Assembly: GCA_038380435.1 (NCBI GenBank)
Contig: JAWZYU010000009.1
Coordinates: forward strand, 68,725,901 to 68,789,900
Length of the DNA stretch: 64,000 nucleotides
Direction: 5' to 3'
DNA from: Ryuthela nishihirai
Taxonomy: Eukaryota; Arthropoda; Arachnida; Araneae; Heptathelidae
Shown: positions 54,726-64,000 of the stretch, in pieces
How positions within the stretch are numbered: the first letter of the stretch is position 1
Layout of the letters: each line of letters opens with the position of its first letter
Made by a program: the position numbers and the translations under genes
Notes under the pieces: model-generated
Told to the model about the DNA's origin: nothing
Seen by the model: the letters and a program-made list of their open reading frames with translations, nothing else
The model's database searches: none

Positions 54726-54850
54726 TTTTGGTCCCAATACAGAACCTTGAGTTATCTTTTTATTTTTAATTTCCCTTTGTGAATTACAGAAACTTAACTT
54801 TTGTCTATTTCTAGATTTTATATAATAGGCATACTATATTCCGAATGGGT

Positions 54851-55085
54851 GCGCAGACACGATTTTTTTTGCTTCTCAGGTGACGTCATTGGTGCGGAAG
54901 GTTTTTCGCTTCTTTAATTCCACAAGTACGTGATCGATCTGTCCCAAATTCGGTGTGGTGGACCCAGTTGTATCTTCCTGTGTAGGACTCAAAGATCGGG
55001 TTCCTAGCTACGGTGGATCAATGTTAAATTCGCTAAAAGTGACTGAAATATCTGGGGGTAATGCCGTCGCTTACTTTGTAAAATG
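54851..55085. promoter_or_regulatory. CRE-containing, GC-richer stretch of unknown role
   Basis: A perfect CRE/ATF octamer TGACGTCA lies at 54881-54888, overlapping an inverted CCAAT box (ATTGG, 54888-54892). TTTTTTTTGCTTCTCAG just before could also act as a splice acceptor. The rest has no coding motif. It may be a promoter or part of the repeat block that follows. Confidence 0.3.
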
Positions 55086-55245
55086 GAATACTACGTTACC
55101 GATGAAGAGTGAAAGTTATGAATGAAGTAGTACGTTACCGACGAAGAGTGAAAGTTATGAATGAAGTAGTACGTTACCGAAGAAGAATGAAAGTTATGAA
55201 TGGAGTAGTACGTTATCGATGACGAGTAAAAGTTATGAATGTAAT
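55085..55245. repeat. 39-bp tandem repeat, four units
   Basis: Units contain GTAGTACGTTACCGACGAAG and AGTGAAAGTTATGAATGA. The repetitive minus-strand frame at 55091-55306 is a by-product of the 13-codon period. Confidence 0.9.
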
Positions 55246-55295
55246 AATCGATGGGAAATGTAAACAAAGGACAAACGTTTTTCACCCAGTTTTTT

Positions 55296-55326
55296 AGGGA
55301 GGACATAATTTAATTATGTCCTCCCT
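55296..55326. repeat. 15-bp-arm hairpin at satellite edge
   Basis: AGGGAGGACATAATT and its exact complement flank a single T, 30 bp before the satellite begins. A second imperfect dyad (GCGTTATAAGG / CCTTATAACGC) spans 55338-55387 at the first satellite unit. Confidence 0.9.
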
Positions 55327-55337
55327 CATTTCTTATT

Positions 55338-57775
55338 GCGTTATAAGGATGTGTACATTATTTAATTAGGTCAACACCCTTATAACGCACTAAGCTACCA
55401 TCAAATGGAGCTGTGTACGAAATTTGGTGGTTCTTGCTTTTACCATTTAGGAGGAATTCTTGAATAGACAGAGACGGTAGAGATACAAACTCATCGTCTG
55501 GGTGACCATGAGGTTAGTTTACTAAGCTATTATGTCCACACCCTTAAAACACATTAGCTACCATGAAATGGAGCTAGGTACGAAATTTGGTGGTTCTTGC
55601 TTTTACCATTTAGGAGGAATTCTTGAATAGACAGAGACGGTAAAGATACAAACTCACCGCTCGGGTGACCATGAGGTTAGTTTACTAAGCAAGTATTATG
55701 TCCACACCCTTATAACGCACTAAGCTACCATGAAATGTAACTGTGTACGAAATTTGGTGGTTCTTGCTTTTACAATTTAGGAGGAATTCTTTAATAGACA
55801 GAGACGGTAGAGATACAAACTCACCGTCCGGGTGACCATGAGGTTAGTTTACTAAGCACTTATGTCCACATAGAATTTATATGATGAAGAAAATTATATG
55901 ATGATTCAAACCGATCCCGAAGCTACCATGAAATGGAGCTGTGGACGAAATTTGGTGGTTCTTGCTTCTACCATTTAGAAGGAATTCTTGAAAAGACAGA
56001 GACAGTAGAAATACAAACTCACCGTCCTGGTGAAAATGAGGTTAGTTTACTAAGCTAGTATTATGTCCACAACCTTATAACGCACTATGCTTCCATGAAA
56101 TGGAGCTGTGTACGAAATTTAGTGGTTCTTGCTTTTACCATTTAGGAGGAATTCTTGAATAGACAGAGACGGTAGAGATACAAACTCACCGTCCGGGTGA
56201 CCATGAGGTTAGTTTCCTAAACTATTATGTCCACACCCTTAAAAAGCACTAAGCTACCATGAAATGGAGCTTTGTACGAAATTTGGTGGTTCTTGCTTTT
56301 ACCATTAAGGAGGAATTCTTTAATAGAACGGTAGAGATACAAACTTACTGTCCGGATGACCATGAGGTTAGTTTACTAAGCTATTATGACCACATAGAAT
56401 TTATATGATGAAGAAATTTATATGATGACTGAAACCGATCCCGAAGCTACCATGAAATGGAGCTGTGTACGAAATTTCGTGGTTCTTGCTTTTACCATTT
56501 AGAAGGAATTCTTGAACAGACAGAGACGGTAGAGATACAATTCACCGTCCGGGTGACCATGAGGTTAGTTTAATGAACTATTATATCCACACCCTTAAAA
56601 ATCTCTAAGCTACCATGAAATGGAGCTGTGTACGAAATCTGGTGGTTCTTGCTTTTGCCATTGAGGAGGAATTCTTTAATAGACAGAAACGGCAGAGATA
56701 CAAACTCACCGTCCGGGTGATATGAGGTTAGTTTACTAAGCTAGAATGATGTCCACACCCTTATAACGCACTAAGCTTCCATGAAATGGAACCGTGTACG
56801 AAATTTGGTGGTTCTTGCTTTTACCATTTAGGAGGAATTCTTGAATAGACAGAAACGGTAGAGATAGAAACTCACCGCTCGGGTGACCATGAGGTTAGTT
56901 TAATAAGCTAGTATTATGTCCACACACTTATAACGCACTAAGCTACCATGAAATGGAGCTGTGTACGAAATTTGGTGGTTCTTGCTTTTACCATTTAGGA
57001 GGAATTCTTGAATAGGCAGAGACAGTAGAGATACAAACTCACCGTCCGGGTGGCCATGAGGTTACTTTACTGAGCTATTATGTCCACACCCTTATAACGC
57101 ACTAAGCTACCATGAAATGGAGCTGTGCACGAAATTTGGTGGTTCTTGCTTTTACCATTTAGGAGGAATTCTTTAATAGACAGAGACGGTAGAGGTACAA
57201 ACTCACCGTCCGGGTGACCATGAGGTTAGTTTACTAAGCTATTATGTCCACATAGAATTTATATGATGAAGAAATTTATATGATGACTGAACCGATCCCG
57301 AAGCTACCATGAAATGGAGCTGTGTACGAAATTTGGTGGTTCTTGCTTTTACCATTTAGAAGGAATTCTTGAATAGACAAGAGACAGTAGAGATACAAAC
57401 TCACCGTCCGGGTGACCATGAGGTTAGTTTAGTAAGCTAGTATTATGTCCACACCCTTATAATGCACTAAGCTTCCATAAAATGGAGCTGTGTACTAAAT
57501 TTGGTGGTTCTTGCTTTTACCATTTAGGAGGAATTCTTGAATTGACAGAGACGGTAGAGATACAAACTCACCGTCCGGGTGACTATGAGGTTAGTTTACT
57601 AAACTAGTATTATGTCCACACCCTTATAACGCACTAAGCTACCATGAAATGGGGTTGTGTACGAAATTTGGTGGTTCTTGCTTTTACCATTTGCGAGGAA
57701 TTCTTTAATAGACAGAGACTGTAGAGATACAAACTCACCGTCCGGGTGACTATGAGGTTAGTTTACTAAGCTATG
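55338..57775. repeat. satellite array, about 165-bp unit with 200-bp variants
   Basis: The marker GTCCAC recurs near 55534, 55700, 55864, 56064, 56229, 56388, 56585, 56751, 56918, 57082, 57246, 57447 and 57614. Most intervals are 159-167 bp; those starting at 55864, 56388 and 57246 are 197-201 bp because they carry TAGAATTTATATGATGAAG and an ACCGATCCCGAAG block in place of the usual start. Conserved core: CGAAATTTGGTGGTTCTTGC and ACAAACTCACCGTCCGGGTG. Non-coding. Confidence 0.95.
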
Positions 57776-59568
57776 AAAAAAAGGTTTCGAGTCCAAAATA
57801 AGTCATGGATATTTTCGTTCTGATGTATATTGTTTTTATGCTGAGCTCTTGCTTTCCTAACACATTTATCTCTATGTGTGATAAATAGTGATCAGTTTGA
57901 ACTCAAATATTTTCTCTCTTAATAGATTAAGAAATTTCTCTAGCACATCGCAATTTATATATACCCAAATGCATCCGCTAAACTTTATTTTAATTCTTCC
58001 TATTTTAGGTTAGGGAAAACTTGAAAAAATTACTATTAGTTGATGACAAAATGAAAATCTCACAAACTTTTTAAACGAAAAATAACAAAAAATACTTTAC
58101 AAAATCCTCAGAAGCTAAATATTTGTGAGCAACATAATTGTGAAAGTTAAAAGTGATTCCAAAATAATAGAAACTGAATACCTAAAAAAATAATCAGCTA
58201 GAAAGATGTTCATTTTTTAATTACCAAATACTGATTAAAAGGTTGAAATTGTAGCTAAAAATATTTATTTTCTGTTGTTTACTAATTATTTTACAACTGC
58301 GAGAAAAATTAGAAATTTATATGATGACAGAAACCGATCCTGAAGTTGTCTGTGTCGTTTTGAGACAGACAAGGTCTATAATACTTTGTTAGGTCTCGGC
58401 AAGTGTCCGAACTCATCCCTAGTGTACTATATTGGCTCTTCTCAGATAGCCTTATTAAGTGGACTCTCTGAGAAGTAATTTACTGCATCTTAAATACATT
58501 ATTCACTATTATCGTATGTTACAAAAACGATTGTTAACTATATGATTTCAAAGAGACAGATATACACTGCCAAAACGAAATATTAGAGATTTTTACATTA
58601 CCTCAATGAGAATTGAACTTCAAACGCTAAACCTTCTAAAATACTCGTTTAATGAAAAAATGTGACTTATAAGATCATAATAAAATCTAATTAAATATCA
58701 ATTTTCAACAATATTCGTTCAGTGTTTATAGTCGAAAAAGCTGGAATAGTTTATAATATATTGTTTTATAAAAATCATTCGTAATTTTTCAATATTGAAA
58801 CAAATGTTACGTAAACTCCTAAAATGCATATTTATTTTACTAAATGGATTGAAACAAAACTTTATATTTAAGCTTGAATTGATTTCTGATATAAATTCTT
58901 ATGATGCAATATTGTTTTAAGGCATTCCAGCTTCCATAACTCTTTAAATACTGAACAAATATTGTTGAAAAACGAAACTTAAATAGGTTTCATTATGTTT
59001 TTATCAAATTTCCTATTAAATACAGATTAAACACCATTGCTCTATGAGAACTATGGAGCATCATTTGCACAGCCGCATAGTCTGCTTAGTCTCCATTCGT
59101 AATACAGCGATGCTTCATATACATATAATTTGTCCAGTTATCAGTTTTATCCAGCATTACTACAGTAAATTGGTTGTTGAAGCAATGAGAGCATGCCAAG
59201 TGCTTTGTATTTTGTATTGATGAGTACCTGTTGACTTTCTCTGGTTTTACTAACTGTTCAATACCTGTCTTTGCACCTCTACGAATCGTATGCGAGAGTC
59301 ATGTGATGGGTTAAGATTTGTATATTGGACGATGTAACATCTGTTGTAGGAATTCACAACTGAAACTTGGACCTGGCCAGAACTGGTTTCCAAAGGACTG
59401 GAGCGGGCCAATAATTTTACTGGTGGTTGGGGCGGGGGGGGGGGGATGGGGAGACGAGAGGTTACGGCTTTGTTTGGCTTTTTTCAAACATTAATATATC
59501 ATTATTTTGCATTTTTTTTCTCTTTCTGTTTTAGTTTTTTTTAATACTCTTGCAAATTTTATGCAGTA
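57776..59568. other. AT-rich sequence holding a stray satellite motif
   Basis: At about 58312-58350, AATTTATATGATGACAGAAACCGATCCTGAAG resembles (in parts up to 18 bp) the variant block of the neighbouring satellite but stands alone in non-repetitive context. A G-run lies at about 59430-59450. Otherwise nothing recognised. Confidence 0.5.
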
Positions 59569-61155
59569 CAGGGTATTCCCAAAAGTTCTAGTCAAACTTT
59601 GGGAACGTGTTCTACTTCGCACACTAATGAAAAAAAAGTTCGTATGAACATTGGGATAGAAGCTTTTCCCGTTTGAGTCAGAGCACATTTTGAGAGTGCA
59701 AGGAAAAAACGTTTGTGATATTAATTAGTTTTTATTCCAATTATTACTGCACACTGTAAGTGAGAACAATTAGTAAGTCTATATCAGAGCAAATGTCAGA
59801 AATGGCCTCATTGTGCAGCAGTATGCTCCTCGCAGCGTCTTCTCATCGACTGTCGAACAAGTTCGAAAGTCACGGAGTGTTCTGAAGTCTTTGACAACAA
59901 TCCACGATGTGGAACCTTTGTGTATTAGGAACCGGGGTAGCCTAAACATCAGCCTTAACGTCTTCTATAAGAAGATATTCAGTGGATTCAGATCGGGAGA
60001 GTGAGCAGGCCATGCAGCAGGTACAACTCTACCAATCCAACGGGAAGGATACATACGATTGAGATGTTCTCGAGCAGTGCAGCTAAAATCTGCTGGAGCT
60101 CCATCATGCATAAACCACATGCGACGGCGTTTTGCTAATGGGATATCTTCCAGCATACAGGTAGTTCCGCCGCCAAGAAATGCGTGTATTAACGATCATC
60201 GAGTATTAGTAGTAGGAAAAATGGTTCGATCAGTTAGTTATCAATGATGCCAGCCCATTCTCATGAAATCTTCGCTGATGCCGAGATTGGATGACTTCAT
60301 GCTACGAAAATTCACAATGCCATTTCCTGTGAATTGCGATTTATTGATAAAAAGCAAACAATGGGGAAAACCAGGTGCGATGCACTGCTGCAGAAACCAT
60401 TGCGAACACAAGATTCGTGGATGAAAATCAATTAGTGAAAGGACCTATACCTGTGATATGCTTAGAGTTGGTCCTGACGACAAATTCTCTATTCAGTGGA
60501 ATATGAAATACCTATATTTGATACTACTCTTCTTGTACTAATCCCGGAATCCTTTGCGACCATGCTGAGTACCTGTTCCTCTAAAGCAGGTGTTCGGAAT
60601 AAGTAACAGGCGAAAAGGATCCTGTCTCTCGAAAATACCGATGGATGGCTGCAGAAGTATCCATGGCTAGACATCACGGTGCCGAAAAACTATCCTGTTG
60701 AGATACTGAACTCCACTGCAATTTCAGTCGCTTCTCCATAAGTGAAATGAATGTGTGCCATTTCATCGTTGGAGACCTGATTATTCGTGGACACAAATAA
60801 CATTCTCCATACAAATAACACATGAATTGACAATAACAACAATACTAATTCACTTACACATAACTTCAGAACAACTGATTAGCCGAACAACTGCCTACTC
60901 ATTTTATGTTGCATTAGCTCATCCAGGTATGCTGGATTTTGTCTCTTATTTACGTATATCTACTATGCCGTCAGAAATGCAAATTTTCCTAGCATCGTAC
61001 GTTTTGACAGACTTCCTACTTGCGCTCTCAAAATGTGCTGCAAATCGGAAAGGGAGTGTTTCTGATCCAATATACACACACAGAAACATTGTCCATCACT
61101 ACAAGCAGTAGAACACGTTCCCAAAGTTTTAACTACACCTTTTGGAAACATCCTG
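59569..61155 (-). mobile_element. complete mariner, family B
   Basis: Starts CAGGGTATTCCCAAAAG and ends (complement) CAGGATGTTTCCAAAAG, with TA at both borders and mirrored subterminal AACGTGTTCTACT motifs. Length 1.59 kb. It is the reference for the split copy at 40339-47152. Confidence 0.9.
59800..60760 (-). pseudogene. mariner family B transposase, inactivated
   Basis: The minus strand encodes, from about 60760, a degenerate helix-turn-helix part (60489-60677; DSGISTRRV), a damaged first-Asp region near 60330, and the open block at 59965-60156 with MWFMHDGAPADF (second Asp) and HSPDLNPLNIFL. Asn replaces the third catalytic Asp of the DFF motif, and 41 residues separate it from the second Asp, the same interval as in family A. 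C-terminal remnants extend to about 59800. Frameshifts and this replacement show it cannot catalyse transposition. Confidence 0.8.
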
Positions 61156-61157
61156 TA

Positions 61158-61649
61158 TACACTGTGTAGCCAAATTATTACGACCAGCTATCTAATGTCT
61201 TGTCAGGCCTCCGCAAGCAAAGAAGACAACTCAGAAAAATTCAATTCTCTCTCATATTCCTAGTTGAAATGTGTTTTCAAGTACAGCTAGCAGTCATCTC
61301 TCTCAGCTGTAGCAGCTATATTTTTTCGTACAATTTGTACCAACGAAAACCCGTCCCTGTCTGTCAGAGTCTTTTACTTTCCCCATTTACTACGAATGGC
61401 GGACTTTTTTGATATCGTTGTCATTCTCCCTACTCCTGAGATATTGTTCTCATGATTTCCCTCCTGAGTTCCATCACCTCCGTTACGGATGCTTCTGCCT
61501 ATCGCTCTCCAACGATGAGTCACCTTTCAAAGTTAGTCCTGATCAGTCTTTTTATCCATGTCGCACTTGACTTAGCTTTCTACCATGCCTTTATGGCTTT
61601 TGCAGCACTTCGTAGAGACGTAAAATACTTACATCAGTAAGACATTTTA
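61158..61649. other. nothing recognised
   Basis: Plus-strand frames at 61200-61412 and 61452-61640 lack family motifs. Confidence 0.4.
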
Positions 61650-61857
61650 CAGTGGCTCAAAAAAGTATCCGAACACTGTGGGTGATTACAGAATTCAGAA
61701 AAAATATCTGACAACGATTTTTTTTTTAGAAATTAGTGATCTGGCAACCTTCGTGTCACGTGACACGAAGGTTGCCAGATCACTAAAAAAAATCGTCAGA
61801 TATTTTTTCTGAATTCTGTAATCACCCACAGTGTTCGGATACTTTTTTGAGCGACTG
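61650..61857. mobile_element. fold-back MITE, near-perfect palindrome
   Basis: Starts CAGTGGCTCAAAAAAGTATC and ends (complement) CAGTCGCTCAAAAAAGTATC; TA on each side (61648-61649, 61858-61859). The two halves are inverted copies along their entire length and meet at the central CGTGTCACGTGACACG. A few extra T and AGAAA bases occur only in the left arm. TA duplication and CAGT ends suggest a Tc1/mariner source. Confidence 0.95.
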
Positions 61858-61859
61858 TA

Positions 61860-62848
61860 CCTACGTTGGCATGTTTCATGGTACGTCGTGCACAATACAG
61901 TTTTAATTATAATTTGGCCATGCAGGGTATATATCTTTTGCTATTCTTTTTGCATCTTCTGTTTCCATTTTTAAAATCCCTCAAGGAGATATATCCCCTT
62001 CAACTTTATTATCGGTGTCATCGTCCATCACATGAGAAAACATTCATTTTCTGTAAGCTCATAATAAAAATTTTCTAAAGTATAAACATAATAAATTCAT
62101 TTAACTATCCTTTCTTTGTTAGCAACGTTAACAATGTCTGTAAGCAATAACGTTGCAAATGACAGAATTCTCTGATAATCCACTGAAAGCAGATACAGAC
62201 GCTGCCCAGTAATGTCAGATGTATGTAACATTCTTTTAAATTTTCAAGAATGATTTCAAAGAAATAATAATGTGGTATGTCCTGTGAATAGTTTCGAGTT
62301 CTTACCAAGATTTCTAGAAAAAGGTGTACTTTTCAGAATACGTTTAATAATATGTAGTTCGTTTTTATTAACTGTATATGCTACAGAAAGTAGCAATTTT
62401 AGGCAACATTTTTAAAAATATTTCTTATGAAACTGGATGAAAATTTGAAACAGAAGTTTTCGCCAGAATCTTCTCCAACGTAGGATAATTTACATGTTCC
62501 CAAAGATATATTTTTTTAATTTACATATATTTTTGTTAAAATATCATTTTACCATGCTAAGGCCTCCCTCTGCGAACGCCCATGTCGAAAGGAAATAAAA
62601 AGTTACGTATTTTAATTCAAACTACACTTTTTATAAGTACATACAGGTATTGAACAGAAAAATGGAAACAGTTCCATGTTATCTCAATACAAAATCACGT
62701 TATGAGCTCAATAACTTTTTCATTATGATTTTTAACAAAAATATGTTCAAAGACATATTAAAGATCTCAATCAAATCTATCTAAATCTCGAGTTTAAGCA
62801 ATATTGTTTAATTTTCAAAGATTTATGAACGTTGGAATATTTATTTAA
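61860..62848. other. AT-rich, nothing recognised
   Basis: The plus-strand frame 61866-62078 and minus-strand frame 62105-62308 have no motif. Confidence 0.4.
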
Positions 62849-63054
62849 CAGGCTACAAAAAGTGAAACGCAAAATTTAATTTAAACATTGAAACAGGTTG
62901 AGATATCAGAGATCATAGATGGCTCAACTAGAGTCAAGTCAACTCTACTAGAGTCAGGTACTCTAGTAGTGGCCGAGTACGGGCAAGTACTTTTTGATAT
63001 CTTAACCTTTTTTAATGTTTTAATTAAATTTTGGGTTCGATTTTTTGTAGCCTG
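62849..63054. mobile_element. TTAA-flanked MITE, 206 bp, long inverted ends
   Basis: Starts CAGGCTACAAAAAG and ends (complement) CAGGCTACAAAAAATCG; similarity continues inward for about 65 bp (AAAATTTAATT, AGGTTGAGATATCA). TTAA on both sides (62845-62848, 63055-63058). The TTAA duplication suggests piggyBac-type mobilisation, although the ends differ from the CCC type at 3040. The centre holds a CTACTAGAG / CTCTAGTAG dyad. Confidence 0.85.
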
Positions 63055-64000
63055 TTAAGCATTTTATAGGTCGCAGACCTATGGGTTTTTTTTTTTTCGT
63101 TTTTTGACACACTATTCTAGTGCAAATACTTGAGTCTGACAGAGACGTCTCGGGTGGCTGATGTGAACTAGACCCCGTTGGTAAATATCATTCTGGGATT
63201 CGGTTACATCCGTTTCTGTTGATGCTCTTTGCGAAATCGCTTCGTTAGTACTAAAACAGCAGGTAGTCTATCTCTTGTAGGACATGACTTCGTCTTCCGC
63301 AAAACGGACATTAACCTTCGCATGGAGTGCCGTTTCCTTCATCAAGACTCCGTTCCACTCATCAAATATGGCAGTGGACGTTGTGTTTCTCCCTGGGGAT
63401 TGCATCTGATTAGCTTATTGGGTTGGATGATTCCAAGGGTTGCCAGAATGATATTGCCGTGCTTCGACCGAAGGAGAGATTCAATGTGGGGTGATCGTGT
63501 TCACCGGACCAGGGTTTGGTCTTACTACCTATCTTTCTTTTGCTTTCTTCGCTTAAGTCCAATTTTTGTGGAAACCCACTGGACTATTTTAGGCCGTGTT
63601 TCAGGGGGGGGGGATTTAAAATAGATATCTCTGAATTAGAGAGATAGTAAACCTATGCTTAAATGAAGTTAGGCTAAATTTACCAAAATTCTTCATTGCT
63701 TGGGAAAAACCACGACCATAGAAATCTGAACTGGGTATTCCTATATTTGATTCCGTGTGCACTTATCAGTATCCTAGTAGAATCCAGTTCTTGTTCCTGG
63801 GAAGAGTCTCAAATCACCATATAGTTACTTGAATTCGGAATCTTAACTGGTTGTTGTCACTTTGACTTTTAACTGTCAGTTTAAATTTAGACTGTTTAAA
63901 TGTAGCTGGTGTATTAAAATATGATTGTAGTGTAAAATCATCTATCTCTCTAAGCCTACGGTGGAATTCTGTTGAGTTTGAAATTTCAATAATTTTTTTT
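63055..64000. other. unassigned, with an open frame of 131 codons
   Basis: The plus-strand frame 63229-63624 (begins MRNRFVSTKTAG) is the longest non-repetitive open frame near this end and the region is less AT-rich than average, but I recognise no domain. A short dyad AGGTCGCAGACCT is at 63068. It may be an exon of an unknown gene or an interior part of an unidentified repeat. Confidence 0.3.

Larger units (their letters stand above)
53155..54850 (-). pseudogene. CR1/jockey-like LINE, twice interrupted
   Basis: On the minus strand: a TQGSVLGPK reverse transcriptase motif near 54740-54770; after the fold-back insert (54386-54725), a KPSTFADDTAILYTATS block with the catalytic FADD at about 54267-54278; after the SINE insert (53786-54158), a VNVEKTKYISFSS block (about 53745-53785) and YKYLGV (53640-53660); then the C-terminal region to 53290. 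The 3' end is the TCAATCAATCAATC run at about 53155-53170, matching the end type of the relic at 28676. The catalytic Asp pair survives, but stops, frameshifts and two insertions inactivate it. Confidence 0.82.

Noticed and set aside
63229..63624. Host gene of 131 codons
   Set aside because: No recognised domain, splice structure or regulatory context; kept only as an unassigned open frame.

Overview
The window is AT-rich eukaryotic (arthropod) DNA that consists almost entirely of transposable-element debris and tandem repeats. An arachnid, most probably a spider, is my best guess. The grounds are one exon of a Beat (beaten path)-type immunoglobulin protein, a family known from arthropods; degenerate Tc1 and mariner transposases; RTE-like and CR1/jockey-like LINE fragments; and tRNA-derived SINEs. 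The spider assignment is inference from general familiarity with such repeats, not a search result. No bacterial operon, rRNA gene, convincing functional tRNA gene or CRISPR array is visible.

The only convincing piece of host coding sequence is the 134-bp exon at 34236-34369 (+), with a good acceptor and donor. I could not find its neighbouring exons by eye, so the gene probably has introns of tens of kilobases filled with the repeats listed here. A CpG-richer, CCAAT-box-bearing stretch at 42798-43367, ending in a short open reading frame with a GTGAGA donor, is a weaker candidate promoter plus first exon.

Layout. 1-9.5 kb: Tc1 relic, SINEs, a TTAA-flanked MITE inside a SINE, a 5'-truncated RTE-like LINE (-) and a THAP-domain relic. 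9.86-11.74 kb: a complete mariner with 41 residues between its second and third catalytic Asp, interrupted by a SINE with a perfect 13-bp target duplication. 13.6-20.3 kb: a Tc1 split by a hAT-like repeat-filled element, itself split by an RTE-like LINE. 20.3-33.5 kb: old repeats, a mariner relic and tRNA-like tandem repeats. 33.5-40 kb: TIR element, Beat-like exon, CR1-like fragment, and a degenerate copy of a widespread arthropod Cys-motif gene family carrying a small hAT MITE and a 30-bp-arm palindrome. 40.3-47.2 kb: a mariner split by a large inverted-repeat structure and a Tc1. 47-52 kb: SINEs, a hAT MITE with a perfect 8-bp TSD, and a 296-bp inverted duplication pasted into a SINE. 53-55 kb: CR1/jockey-like LINE split by a SINE and by a tRNA-like fold-back. 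55.1-57.8 kb: a satellite of about 165 bp with a periodic longer variant. 58-64 kb: a second mariner, two fold-back MITEs and unassigned sequence.

The elements do not form a pathway. What the window offers is a readable insertion chronology and an unusual number of palindromes and inverted duplications that look like template-switch repair. All coordinates and motifs were read by eye; family names rest on motif recognition and none was tested by a search.
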